Under the pieces are notes generated by a model. It saw only the letters and a list, made by a program, of their open reading frames with translations. It searched no databases and was not told where the DNA came from. From the NCBI GenBank assembly GCA_900759575.1, contig CAAEVU010000125.1, positions 1 to 8,510 on the forward strand: a stretch of 8,510 nucleotides of DNA, given 5' to 3'. Below are positions 1 to 5,934 of the stretch, one piece after another (the stretch's first letter is position 1; every line of letters starts with the position of its first letter). The position numbers and the translations under genes are program-made. Source of the stretch: Clostridia bacterium (GTDB lineage: Bacteria; Bacillota; Clostridia; Oscillospirales; Acutalibacteraceae).

Positions 1-13
1 AGGCGGCCGGTGC

Positions 14-36
14 AAAGCTTTCACAGCTTTCTTTTA
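14..36 (+). terminator. weak terminator-like hairpin, plus-strand sense
   Basis: AAAGCT (14-19) can pair with AGCTTT (25-30) across a 5-nt loop, and a T-rich run (CTTTTATTTTATT) follows. This suits a weak intrinsic terminator for a plus-strand gene lying left of the window. It sits just past the stop of the minus-strand DegV gene but lacks a T tract in that direction. The stem is AT-rich and short, so this is tentative. Confidence 0.3.
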
Positions 37-51
37 TTTTATTAGAAGGTT

Positions 52-912
52 TTATTCCGTCTCGAACAAGATCCCCAAGGTGTTGGGGCCGCAGTGGGAA
101 GCAATGGTGCAGCTGGCGGTGGTCACGTGGATCTCTTTAAAGTCCATCACGTCCAATACCGCCTGACGGACCAATTCCACATAGCTGGGGTCAATGGAAG
201 AATAGGTGATGAACAGGTGGTCCTGTTTGATGTGGTCGTATTGGGCCAGCTTGTCCCGCACATATTGGGGCAGAACTTTTTTCAAAGCGCCCCGGTATTT
301 TTTGCCCACGTGCATGGAACCGTCCCGGTTGTCCACCTCAATGCAGGGCTTCAGCGCCAGAAGATTGGCGCCCACCGCCACAACGGCGGAACATCTGCCG
401 CCGGCCCGCATAAATTCCAGAGTGTCCAGAATAAAACTGGCGTGGCAGTTGGGAATGATCCCCTTCATGGCCTCAGCGATCTCCGCCGCGGACATCCCGG
501 CCTGGATACGCTCTCCCGCCTCGATGATCTGCAAGCCGATGCCGGTGGACAGGTTGCAGCTGTCAATGGGGAACACATGGCCGCCCAATTCCCGAGCTGC
601 CAGCACGCAGTTGCGCTGGGCGCTGGAAAGGGCGCCGCCCAGGCAGAAGTGGATCACGTCAAAGCCCTGGTCCACCCAGGGGCGGAAGTAATCCACATAT
701 TCCTCCACGTTGATGGCGGCGGTCCGGGGCAGGGCTTTCCGGTCGTAATAGGTCCGGAAAATGTCCTCAATGTGAATGTCTACGTTGTCCTGATAATCCT
801 TTCCCTCCAAAATGATGTGGAAGGGGTAATACTGCACGTTGTACCGGGCTTTGAGTTCTTCCCCCAAATCGCAGGTACTGTCCGCACTCAGGATCACCTT
901 TCGCTGTGCCAT
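52..912 (-). CDS. DegV family protein (FakB-like fatty-acid-binding protein)
   Basis: This is a complete 286-residue protein of typical DegV length. DegV proteins bind one long-chain fatty acid; the FakB members present it to the kinase FakA, which makes acyl-phosphate for phospholipid synthesis. Family hallmarks are visible in order: DSTCDLG (11-17) in the N-terminal strand, TAAI (64-67), the LGGALSSAQRN loop (91-101, where many relatives have SGTYNSA), DSCNLSTG (117-124), EFMRAGGRCS (166-175), ALKPCIEV (186-193), and the C-terminal SHCGPNTLGI (272-281). There is no signal peptide, so it should be cytoplasmic. The ATG at 912 follows GAGAGGA with a 9-nt spacer. It is the last gene of the minus-strand operon, 61 nt behind the dehydratase-like gene with no promoter visible between. 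No fakA is present here, so a role as a FakA partner is inference; its ligand is unknown. Confidence 0.93.
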   Translation of the reverse strand: MAQRKVILSADSTCDLGEELKARYNVQYYPFHIILEGKDYQDNVDIHIEDIFRTYYDRKALPRTAAINVEEYVDYFRPWVDQGFDVIHFCLGGALSSAQRNCVLAARELGGHVFPIDSCNLSTGIGLQIIEAGERIQAGMSAAEIAEAMKGIIPNCHASFILDTLEFMRAGGRCSAVVAVGANLLALKPCIEVDNRDGSMHVGKKYRGALKKVLPQYVRDKLAQYDHIKQDHLFITYSSIDPSYVELVRQAVLDVMDFKEIHVTTASCTIASHCGPNTLGILFETE

Positions 913-930
913 AGTGCAACATCCTCTCTC

Positions 931-945
931 TTTTCCCGTGGAAAA
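931..945. repeat. short inverted repeat before the DegV ribosome binding site
   Basis: TTTTCC (931-936) and GGAAAA (940-945) form a 6-bp stem with a 3-nt loop in the 61-nt gap between the dehydratase-like gene and the DegV gene. Read on the minus strand it lies directly upstream of the GAGAGGA Shine-Dalgarno. It could tune DegV translation or mRNA stability. The core TTTTCC also occurs in the repeated motif of the control region near 5672-5830, but that match is short. Confidence 0.3.
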
Positions 946-973
946 TCTCCCAAAAGTGGTTCCTTCCGGCCGT

Positions 974-2281
974 TTACGCCTGGGCCGGTGCAGGATGGGC
1001 CCCGGAAGCGGCTTGGGCCTCTTCCTTGTCCCGCTGCTGCTCCCTTGCCACCGCCAGCATCAGCTTGATGCGGTTTTCCTGGTTGACCTGGGTGGCGCTG
1101 GGGTCGTAGTCGATGGGCACAATGTTGGCCTGGGGATAAATGTTTTTCACCTTGCGGATCATTCCCTTGCCCACAATGTGGTTGGGCAGGCAGCCGAAGG
1201 GCTGGGCGCAGACCACGTTGCCGTAGCCGCTTTCCACCAGCTCCATGGCCTCGGCGGTGAGCAGCCACCCTTCGCCCATCTTACAGCCATAGCCGATCAC
1301 CTTTCCAGCCAGCTCCTTCAAGTGGGAATAGGGCGCGGGGGCTGTAAACTGGGGGAATTTCTTCACCGCGGCGATCAGGTCGGTCTCAAACTTGGTAAAG
1401 TACCATTTCAGCAGGGTGCAGACCTGTTTTTTGGCCTGGTTCCCGCCGTACAGGTGGATGTCCTCCAAACGGTTATCCACCTTGAAGATCATAAAGGCCA
1501 AAATGCCCGGGACCATCACTTCGCAGTCCTGCTCAAACAGGAACTGTTCCAGGTCGTTGTTGGCAAGAGGGGAATACTTTACGTAGATCTCTCCCACCAC
1601 GCCCACTTTGGTTTTCACCACGTCCCGGCGCTGGATATCGGCAAAGGACTGGGCGATCTGGTCGAAATACTCCCGCACTTCCCGCTGGGAGAAGGCCTTG
1701 CCCTCTTCAAAGAGCTTTGTCAGCTTTTTGATCCACTGTTCCACCAGGGCGTCACTTTCCCCGGCGGTGACCTCATAGGGTTTGGTCTGGTTTTTCAGCA
1801 GCATCAGCAAGTCACCGTAAGTCAAAGCGGCAATGGCCCGACGGAGCATGGGCAGGGTGATCTTGAACCCGGGGTTGGATTCCAAGCCCGACAGGTTCAC
1901 GGAAATCACGGGGATGAACTCCAAGCCGTCCTTTTTCAAGGCTTTCCGCAGCAGATGAATGTAGTTGGAAGCCCGGCATCCGCCGCCGGTCTGGGTCATG
2001 ATCAGTGCCACCTTGTGCAGGTCGTACTTGCCGCTGTGCAGGGCGTGCATCAGCTGGCCGATGGACAACAGAGCAGGGTAGCAGGTGTCGTTGTGAACAT
2101 ATTTCAGGCCCTCGTCCACGATCTCCCGACCAGTGGTGCGGAGCAGCTCGATGTGGAATCCAAAGCTTTCCAGCACGTTTTTGATCAGCTCAAAGTGGAT
2201 GGGCGCCATATTCGGCGTGATGATGGTATAATCTTTTTTCATTTCCCGGGTAAATTCTACCCGGTGTGCGTTGTCGGACAT
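974..2281 (-). CDS. 2-hydroxyacyl-CoA dehydratase-related protein (C-terminal part of the ~1,400-aa activase family, encoded separately)
   Basis: This is a 435-residue cytoplasmic protein. It matches the C-terminal module of large clostridial acyl-CoA dehydratase activase-related proteins, which carries conserved Cys motifs likely to bind an iron-sulfur cluster. Visible motifs are FTREMKKDYTIITPNMAPIHF (from residue 10), HNDTCYPALLSIGQLMHA (63-80), TQTGGGCRASNY (96-107), GVVGEIYVKYSP (227-238), GYGCKMGEGWLL (330-341), CAQPFGCLPNHIVGKGM (358-374) and IDYDPSATQVNQENR (390-404). Candidate ligands are C67, C102, C333, C358 and C364. The tail from about 420 is Ala/Pro-rich and probably disordered. 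The start at 2281 has AAAGGA 11 nt upstream; an in-frame ATG at 2293 has no usable Shine-Dalgarno, and an extension to 2347 would run through hairpin DNA. It lies 335 nt downstream of the activase gene, and I see no promoter between them. The family is clear; the exact substrate is unknown, and dehydratase activity itself is not proven for this family. Confidence 0.88.
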   Translation of the reverse strand: MSDNAHRVEFTREMKKDYTIITPNMAPIHFELIKNVLESFGFHIELLRTTGREIVDEGLKYVHNDTCYPALLSIGQLMHALHSGKYDLHKVALIMTQTGGGCRASNYIHLLRKALKKDGLEFIPVISVNLSGLESNPGFKITLPMLRRAIAALTYGDLLMLLKNQTKPYEVTAGESDALVEQWIKKLTKLFEEGKAFSQREVREYFDQIAQSFADIQRRDVVKTKVGVVGEIYVKYSPLANNDLEQFLFEQDCEVMVPGILAFMIFKVDNRLEDIHLYGGNQAKKQVCTLLKWYFTKFETDLIAAVKKFPQFTAPAPYSHLKELAGKVIGYGCKMGEGWLLTAEAMELVESGYGNVVCAQPFGCLPNHIVGKGMIRKVKNIYPQANIVPIDYDPSATQVNQENRIKLMLAVAREQQRDKEEAQAASGAHPAPAQA

Positions 2282-2301
2282 TGTTAGACACATCCTTTCT
2301 T

Positions 2302-2323
2302 CGTTTCCCCAGAGGGGGAGACG
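2302..2323 (-). other. leader hairpin just upstream of the dehydratase-like gene
   Basis: CGTTTCCCC (2302-2310) pairs with GGGGAGACG (2315-2323) over nine positions including one G-U, with a 4-nt loop. On the minus-strand mRNA it ends a few bases before the AAAGGA Shine-Dalgarno (2298-2293) of the gene starting at 2281. It could protect a processed 5' end or block upstream structure from hiding the ribosome binding site. The function is inferred from position only. Confidence 0.4.
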
Positions 2324-2557
2324 AAAAAGTTTCGCCCGCCTTTTCAAAGGCGGCAGGGTGTAGGGCAGAGCCCTACGAACTTAACCGGCGCAGCCGGAAA
2401 GAAGATGTAGGGGCGCGGCCGCACGGCGCGTAGCGCATAGGCCAAGCCCCGGATGGGCAGTGCCGCAGTTGCCCAGAGGCAGTTGGGTGCGAAAGAGCCG
2501 CTCGGCTCGGCTACAGCGCGTTGCGCTGGTGCGCCGGGCCTCGCTGGTTTTCTTTTT

Positions 2558-2576
2558 CCGGCTTGCGCCGGTTTTT
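2558..2576 (+). terminator. terminator-like hairpin, plus-strand sense (antisense to the operon)
   Basis: CCGGC (2558-2562) pairs with GCCGG (2567-2571) around TTGC and is followed by TTTTT (2572-2576), with another T5 before it. In plus-strand sense this is a compact intrinsic terminator shape. No plus-strand gene precedes it, and on the minus strand the hairpin is followed by A residues, so it should not stop the operon. It may limit antisense transcription or be part of a repeat unit. Confidence 0.4.
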
Positions 2577-2616
2577 AAGGTCGCAGCTTTTTGAAAAAAG
2601 CTGCTGCAAAAACTTT

Positions 2617-5541
2617 TTAGTGGGGTGTAGCCTCACTGCCCAATCCCAGGGCGGCGAAAAGGCTGCGCAAACGGATGCGCACGGCGCCCAGGTTGGTGAT
2701 CTCGTCGATTTTGATCTGGGTGTAGATCCGGTCGCCGGATTCCAGAATGGAGCGGACCTCGTCGCCGGTGATGGCGTCCACGCCGCAGCCGAAGGAAACC
2801 AGCTGCACCAGGTTGATCCGCTTGTCGCCGGAATCCACCACATACTTGGCAGCGGCGTAAAGTCTTGCGTGGTAGGTCCACTGGTTCAAAACGCCGGTGG
2901 GGAATTTGTGTTCCAATTCGCTGACGGAATCTTCCGTCACCACCACAGCGCCGCACTCGCAGATCAGCTTGTCAATGCCATGGTTGATTTCCGAATCCAA
3001 GTGATAGGGACGTCCGGAAAGGACGATCACAGGCAGGTTCTGTTCCTTGGCCAGGGCCAAATATTCCTGCCCCTTCTTGTGGATACGCTCCATGTGAGCG
3101 TGATATTCCGCGTAGGCCGCGTCGGATGCGGCTTTCACTTCTTTTTCCGGAATGGGGTCAAAATACCGGGCCAGAATGTTGGTCATCTTGCCGGGGAAAT
3201 CCTTCCGCCGGTGCAGGCCCACGTAGTCGTAGATGAATTTCACATTTTCCAGGGCCGCGATGTTGGCGTCCAGCACTTCGGGATAATAGGCCACCACCGG
3301 GCAGTTGTAGTGATTGTCTCCCAGATGTTCGTCCAGGTTGTAGCTCATGCAGGGGTAGAAAATGGCGTCGGGCTTCATGTCCAGCAGCGCTTCAATGTGG
3401 CCGTGCATCAGCTTTGCGGGATAGCATACCGTGTCCGAAGGAATGGTGTGCTGGCCTCTAAAGTACAGCTTCCGGTCGGATTCGGGGGAGTGAACCACCC
3501 CAAAGCCCAGCTTGGTGAAGAAGGTGTACCAGAAGGGGAACAGCTCAAACATGTTCAGGCCCATGGGGATGCCGATCACACCACGGGGGCCGTCGCAGGG
3601 AGCGTAAGAAGCCAAAAGCTGCTTCTTGTAATCGTAAAGGTTGTATTGGGCGGTGGGACTCTTTTTGTGGAGGGGCTTGTCGCACCGGTTGCCGGCGATG
3701 TACCGTGCGCCGTTTGCGAAGGTGTTCACCGTCAGACGGCAGTGGTTCTGGCAGCCGTTGCAGGTGATGGCCTTGACCTCGTGGGTAAAGGCTTTCAGAT
3801 CCTCCGGTCCAATAATGGTGCTCTGGCCCCGGCCCTTCTCCTTGGAGTACAGGGCTGCGCCATAAGCGCCCATCAAACCGGACACGGAAGGCCGGATCAC
3901 GTTTTTGCCGATCTCCTTCTCAAAGGCCCGCAGCACCGCGTCGTTCAAGAAGGTGCCGCCCTGGACCACAATGTGGTCCCCCAGGCTCTTGGCGTCGGTG
4001 ACACGAATGACCTTGTACAGAGCGTTTTTCACCACGCTCATGGAAAGGCCGGCGGAAATATTCTCAATGGAAGCGCCGTCCTTCTGAGCCTGTTTCACCG
4101 AGGAGTTCATAAACACAGTGCACCGGGAACCCAAGTCCACCGGGCTGTCGGCAAACAGTCCCAGTTTGGCGAAATCCGCCATCTGATAGCCCAGCGCCCC
4201 GGCAAAGGTCTGCAAGAAGGAGCCGCAGCCGGAGGAGCAGGCTTCGTTTAAGAAAATATTGTCAATGGTGCCGTTTTTGATCTTAAAGCATTTGATGTCC
4301 TGGCCGCCGATGTCGATGATGAAGTCCACGTCGGGTTCAAATTTTTTGGCGGCGGTAAAGTGAGCGATGGTCTCCACCACGCCCATGTCCAAACCAAAGG
4401 CGTTCTTGATGATCTCCTCGCCGTAGCCGGTGGAAGCGGAAGAGCGGATCTGGATGCCGGGGAATTTCTGGTACAAGTCCGTCAGAAAGTCCCGAGCCAG
4501 GGGTACCGGGTTGCCGGAGTTGGGCAGGTACCGGGAATAGATGATCTCTTCCTTGGAGTTGATGGCCACAGCCTTCACCGTGGTGGAACCGGCGTCAATG
4601 CCCACATAGGCCACTTTATCCTCCAGCAGAGGGGCGTCGGTGGGGACGGAGTCCTTTTCGTGGCGGCGGGTGAATTCTTCATACTCTGCCTTGTCCTGGA
4701 AAAGGGCGGCGCTGCTCTGGTAGTGGTGGCTGGAGCTGTAATGGGCGATGCGGCCGGGGATCTCTTTCAGGGCAAATTCCTCCCCCGTGTTGGCAAGGGC
4801 CGCGCCCGCCGCCACAAAGTACAGGGAGTTTTCCGGATAGACGCCGGTGACGCCCAAAATCCGGTCAAACGCTGCCCGCAGCTGGGACAGGAAGGTGAGA
4901 GGACCGCCCAGGTAGACCACTTTGCCTTTGATCTCCCGGCCTTGGGCCAGGCCGGCGATGGTCTGGTTGACCACAGCGGTCAAAATGCTCTGGGCAATGT
5001 CGTTTTTCTGGGCGCCCTGGTTCAGCAGGGCCTGAATATCCGACTTGGCGAACACGCCGCACCGGGAAGCAATGCTGTAAGAGCGCTGGCTTTCCCCGGC
5101 GATGGTGTTCAGCTCTTCGGGGGTGATGTTCAGCAGGGTGGCCATCTGGTCGATGAACGCCCCGGTGCCGCCGGCGCAGGAGCCGTTCATCCGCACTTCC
5201 ATGGAGCCGGACAGGAACAGGATCTTGGCGTCCTCGCCGCCCAGCTCGATGACCACGTCAGCGTCGGGTATGTATTTTTTGGTGGCGGTGCGGGTGGCGT
5301 ATACCTCCTGCACAAAGGGGATTCCCAGGTCTTCCGCCAGGCCCATACCGGCGGAGCCGGAAACGCACAGGTAAGCCCGTTTTTCCTGGGGAAATTTTTC
5401 CTGGATGCGGGAAAGCATGCCCGATGCTTTTTCCGCGATTTGCGAATAGTGCCGTTCGTACTCCTGATACACCGGCTGATCCTGCCGGTCATACACCATA
5501 CATTTCAGGGTGGTGGAGCCTACGTCCAAACCGATCTTCAT
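2617..5541 (-). CDS. acyl-CoA dehydratase activase, two BadF/BcrAD-type ATPase modules plus DUF2229-like region
   Basis: This is a 974-residue protein. HgdC-type activases use ATP hydrolysis to push one electron from a [4Fe-4S] cluster into a 2-hydroxyacyl-CoA dehydratase. Module 1 spans about residues 1-255: MKIGLDVGSTTLK at the start, IELGGEDAKI (98-107), NGSCAGGTGAF (119-129), RCGVFAKSD (160-168), LGGPLTF (211-217). Module 2 spans about 310-565: VGIDAGSTTVKAV (313-325), IDIGGQDIK (409-417), NEACSSGCGSF (432-442), GSRCTVFMNSS (471-481), VVQGGTFLND (525-534). C122 and C161 fit the cluster ligands of HgdC; C435, C439 and C474 repeat the theme. A linker CNGCQNHC (594-601) with C620 follows, then a DUF2229-like region from about 652 to the end (NLGAVRIRLRSL at 950-961). 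Relatives are usually ~1,400 residues; the missing ~430 are encoded by the next gene. The start at 5541 has AAAGGA 13 nt upstream. First gene of the operon. The substrate is unknown. Confidence 0.92.
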   Translation of the reverse strand: MKIGLDVGSTTLKCMVYDRQDQPVYQEYERHYSQIAEKASGMLSRIQEKFPQEKRAYLCVSGSAGMGLAEDLGIPFVQEVYATRTATKKYIPDADVVIELGGEDAKILFLSGSMEVRMNGSCAGGTGAFIDQMATLLNITPEELNTIAGESQRSYSIASRCGVFAKSDIQALLNQGAQKNDIAQSILTAVVNQTIAGLAQGREIKGKVVYLGGPLTFLSQLRAAFDRILGVTGVYPENSLYFVAAGAALANTGEEFALKEIPGRIAHYSSSHHYQSSAALFQDKAEYEEFTRRHEKDSVPTDAPLLEDKVAYVGIDAGSTTVKAVAINSKEEIIYSRYLPNSGNPVPLARDFLTDLYQKFPGIQIRSSASTGYGEEIIKNAFGLDMGVVETIAHFTAAKKFEPDVDFIIDIGGQDIKCFKIKNGTIDNIFLNEACSSGCGSFLQTFAGALGYQMADFAKLGLFADSPVDLGSRCTVFMNSSVKQAQKDGASIENISAGLSMSVVKNALYKVIRVTDAKSLGDHIVVQGGTFLNDAVLRAFEKEIGKNVIRPSVSGLMGAYGAALYSKEKGRGQSTIIGPEDLKAFTHEVKAITCNGCQNHCRLTVNTFANGARYIAGNRCDKPLHKKSPTAQYNLYDYKKQLLASYAPCDGPRGVIGIPMGLNMFELFPFWYTFFTKLGFGVVHSPESDRKLYFRGQHTIPSDTVCYPAKLMHGHIEALLDMKPDAIFYPCMSYNLDEHLGDNHYNCPVVAYYPEVLDANIAALENVKFIYDYVGLHRRKDFPGKMTNILARYFDPIPEKEVKAASDAAYAEYHAHMERIHKKGQEYLALAKEQNLPVIVLSGRPYHLDSEINHGIDKLICECGAVVVTEDSVSELEHKFPTGVLNQWTYHARLYAAAKYVVDSGDKRINLVQLVSFGCGVDAITGDEVRSILESGDRIYTQIKIDEITNLGAVRIRLRSLFAALGLGSEATPH

Positions 5542-5572
5542 CTTTTTTCAATCATCCTTTCCGACTTCCGAA

Positions 5573-5606
5573 GGGGGCTTTCCGCCAAGCGGAACCGATC
5601 TCCCCC
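5573..5606 (-). other. structured 5' leader of the activase operon
   Basis: GGGGG (5573-5577) can pair with CCCCC (5602-5606), enclosing a perfect stem TTCCGC/GCGGAA (5580-5585/5589-5594, 3-nt loop). This GC-rich block is an island in an otherwise AT-rich leader of about 165 nt and ends shortly before the Shine-Dalgarno at 5560-5555. I recognise no riboswitch class. It may be a leader stem controlling translation, or one more intergenic palindrome. Confidence 0.4.
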
Positions 5607-5696
5607 AAAGGGCATAACAAAAACTCTATAAAAATCAAAAGATAAAAAACAATTTTAAAAATATTTCTCAAATTTTTCCAGCTCGAGAATTGTTGA

Positions 5697-5707
5697 AAAG
5701 TTGTACT
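5697..5707 (-). promoter_or_regulatory. start-site motif shared with the AraR-like gene promoter
   Basis: On the minus strand this reads AGTACAACTTT, beginning 5 nt after the -10 box of the activase operon and spanning the predicted transcription start. The same 11 bases occur at 6487-6497, 3 nt after the -10 of the AraR-like gene. It contains the GTACAA half of an AraR-type operator but lacks the left TGTA arm. It is a candidate operator or a shared initial transcribed sequence. Confidence 0.35.
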
Positions 5708-5712
5708 AAATC

Positions 5713-5741
5713 ATAATAGCATTTTTCGATGGAAAAATCAA
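5713..5741 (-). promoter_or_regulatory. sigma-A-type promoter of the activase-dehydratase-DegV operon
   Basis: On the minus strand, TTGATT (5741-5736) is followed by a 17-bp spacer and TATTAT (5718-5713), with an extended -10 TG one base upstream. Four of six -35 and five of six -10 positions match consensus. The start of transcription would be near 5706, giving a leader of about 165 nt to the ATG at 5541. A palindrome at 5721-5738 fills the spacer, so repressor binding there would block this promoter. Confidence 0.65.
5721..5738. promoter_or_regulatory. 18-bp palindrome inside the operon promoter (candidate operator)
   Basis: ATTTTTC (5721-5727) and GAAAAAT (5732-5738) are perfect 7-bp inverted arms around GATG. 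The palindrome lies between, and slightly overlaps, the -35 and -10 boxes of the minus-strand promoter, the classic position for a repressor site. A DNA-binding partner is not identifiable from the window; the AraR-like protein is expected to prefer GTAC-containing sites instead. Confidence 0.45.
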
Positions 5742-5838
5742 TATTCCGCCCCCGTCCAACCTCTGGAAAAAGGTATGCGTCCCCACAGGAGGGGTATGTG
5801 GGAATTTTTCCATCCTTCCCCCATTTTTCCCAGGGTTG

Positions 5839-5847
5839 TGCTACAAT
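5839..5847 (+). promoter_or_regulatory. extended -10 promoter of the thioesterase gene
   Basis: TGCTACAAT gives an extended -10 (TG, one base, TACAAT with one mismatch). No good -35 is found at 16-18 bp upstream, as is usual for extended -10 promoters. Transcription would start near 5854, leaving a leader of about 80 nt before the ATG at 5935. Two ATTTTTCC motifs (5804-5811, 5823-5830) flank the expected -35 position. Confidence 0.5.
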
Positions 5848-5882
5848 AAGGGCAGTCAGAAACTGGGCTGGGGGCACCGCTC

Positions 5883-5903
5883 CTGGGGGAAGCCATCCCC
5901 TAG
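5883..5903 (+). other. leader hairpin of the thioesterase mRNA
   Basis: CTGGGGGA (5883-5890) pairs with TCCCCTAG (5896-5903), an 8-bp stem with one G-U and a 5-nt AGCCA loop. It ends 15 nt before the AAAGGAG ribosome binding site (5919-5925), which it leaves open. A role in mRNA stability is plausible but not shown. Confidence 0.4.
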
Positions 5904-5934
5904 ACCCGCCGCCAGGGCAAAGGAGAAAAAGAGT

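Larger units (their letters stand above)
2282..2616. repeat. hairpin-packed noncoding block splitting the dehydratase operon
   Basis: No gene is seen in these 335 bases. They hold a run of palindromes: 2302-2310/2315-2323 (9 bp with one G-U), 2322-2326/2330-2334 (CGAAA/TTTCG), 2336-2343/2346-2353 (CCGCCTTT/AAAGGCGG), 2360-2366/2370-2376 (GTAGGGC/GCCCTAC), 2385-2389/2393-2397 (CCGGC/GCCGG), a nested structure at 2410-2450 (GGGGC/GCCCC outside, GGCC/GGCC and GCGC/GCGC inside), 2454-2459/2470-2475 (TGGGCA/TGCCCA), 2495-2499/2504-2508 (GAGCC/GGCTC), 2514-2519/2523-2528 (CAGCGC/GCGCTG), 2558-2562/2567-2571, and 2583-2592/2595-2604. The density and the GTAGGG...CCCTAC style resemble dispersed intergenic palindromes common in this bacterial group; that comparison is from memory and untested. 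On the minus-strand transcript it would be a long structured spacer between activase and partner. Confidence 0.7.
5672..5830. promoter_or_regulatory. cluster of ATTTTTCC motifs in the divergent control region
   Basis: The octamer ATTTTTCC occurs at 5672-5679, 5804-5811 and 5823-5830 on the plus strand, and at 5731-5738 on the minus strand. Near-copies are ATTTTTCG (5721-5728) and CTTTTTCC on the minus strand (5764 side, 5765-5772). The sites fall in or next to both divergent promoters: one overlaps the operon -35, one lies in the thioesterase promoter spacer. They are candidate binding sites for an unidentified regulator. Simple T-tract composition is an alternative explanation. Confidence 0.4.

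Noticed and set aside
2282..2347. N-terminal extension of the dehydratase-like protein to an ATG at 2347
   Set aside because: The extra residues would be encoded by hairpin DNA, have no family likeness, and the good AAAGGA ribosome binding site serves the 2281 start.
2282..2616. CRISPR array or insertion sequence remnant in the hairpin block
   Set aside because: The hairpins differ in sequence and spacing, so there are no regular direct repeats with spacers, and no transposase fragment or clear terminal repeats with target duplication are seen.
839..5631. Long open frames on the plus strand (about 839-2287, 2521-4251, 4360-5631) antisense to the operon
   Set aside because: They are by-products of the high-GC third-position codon use of the minus-strand genes. 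Their translations are rich in His, Val and Gly, show no family motifs, and lack ribosome binding sites, while the minus-strand proteins match known families throughout.
5836..5934. Upstream in-frame start of the thioesterase at 5836
   Set aside because: It lies before the predicted -10 box and encodes a low-complexity stretch unlike hotdog proteins; AAAGGAG is correctly placed for the ATG at 5935.
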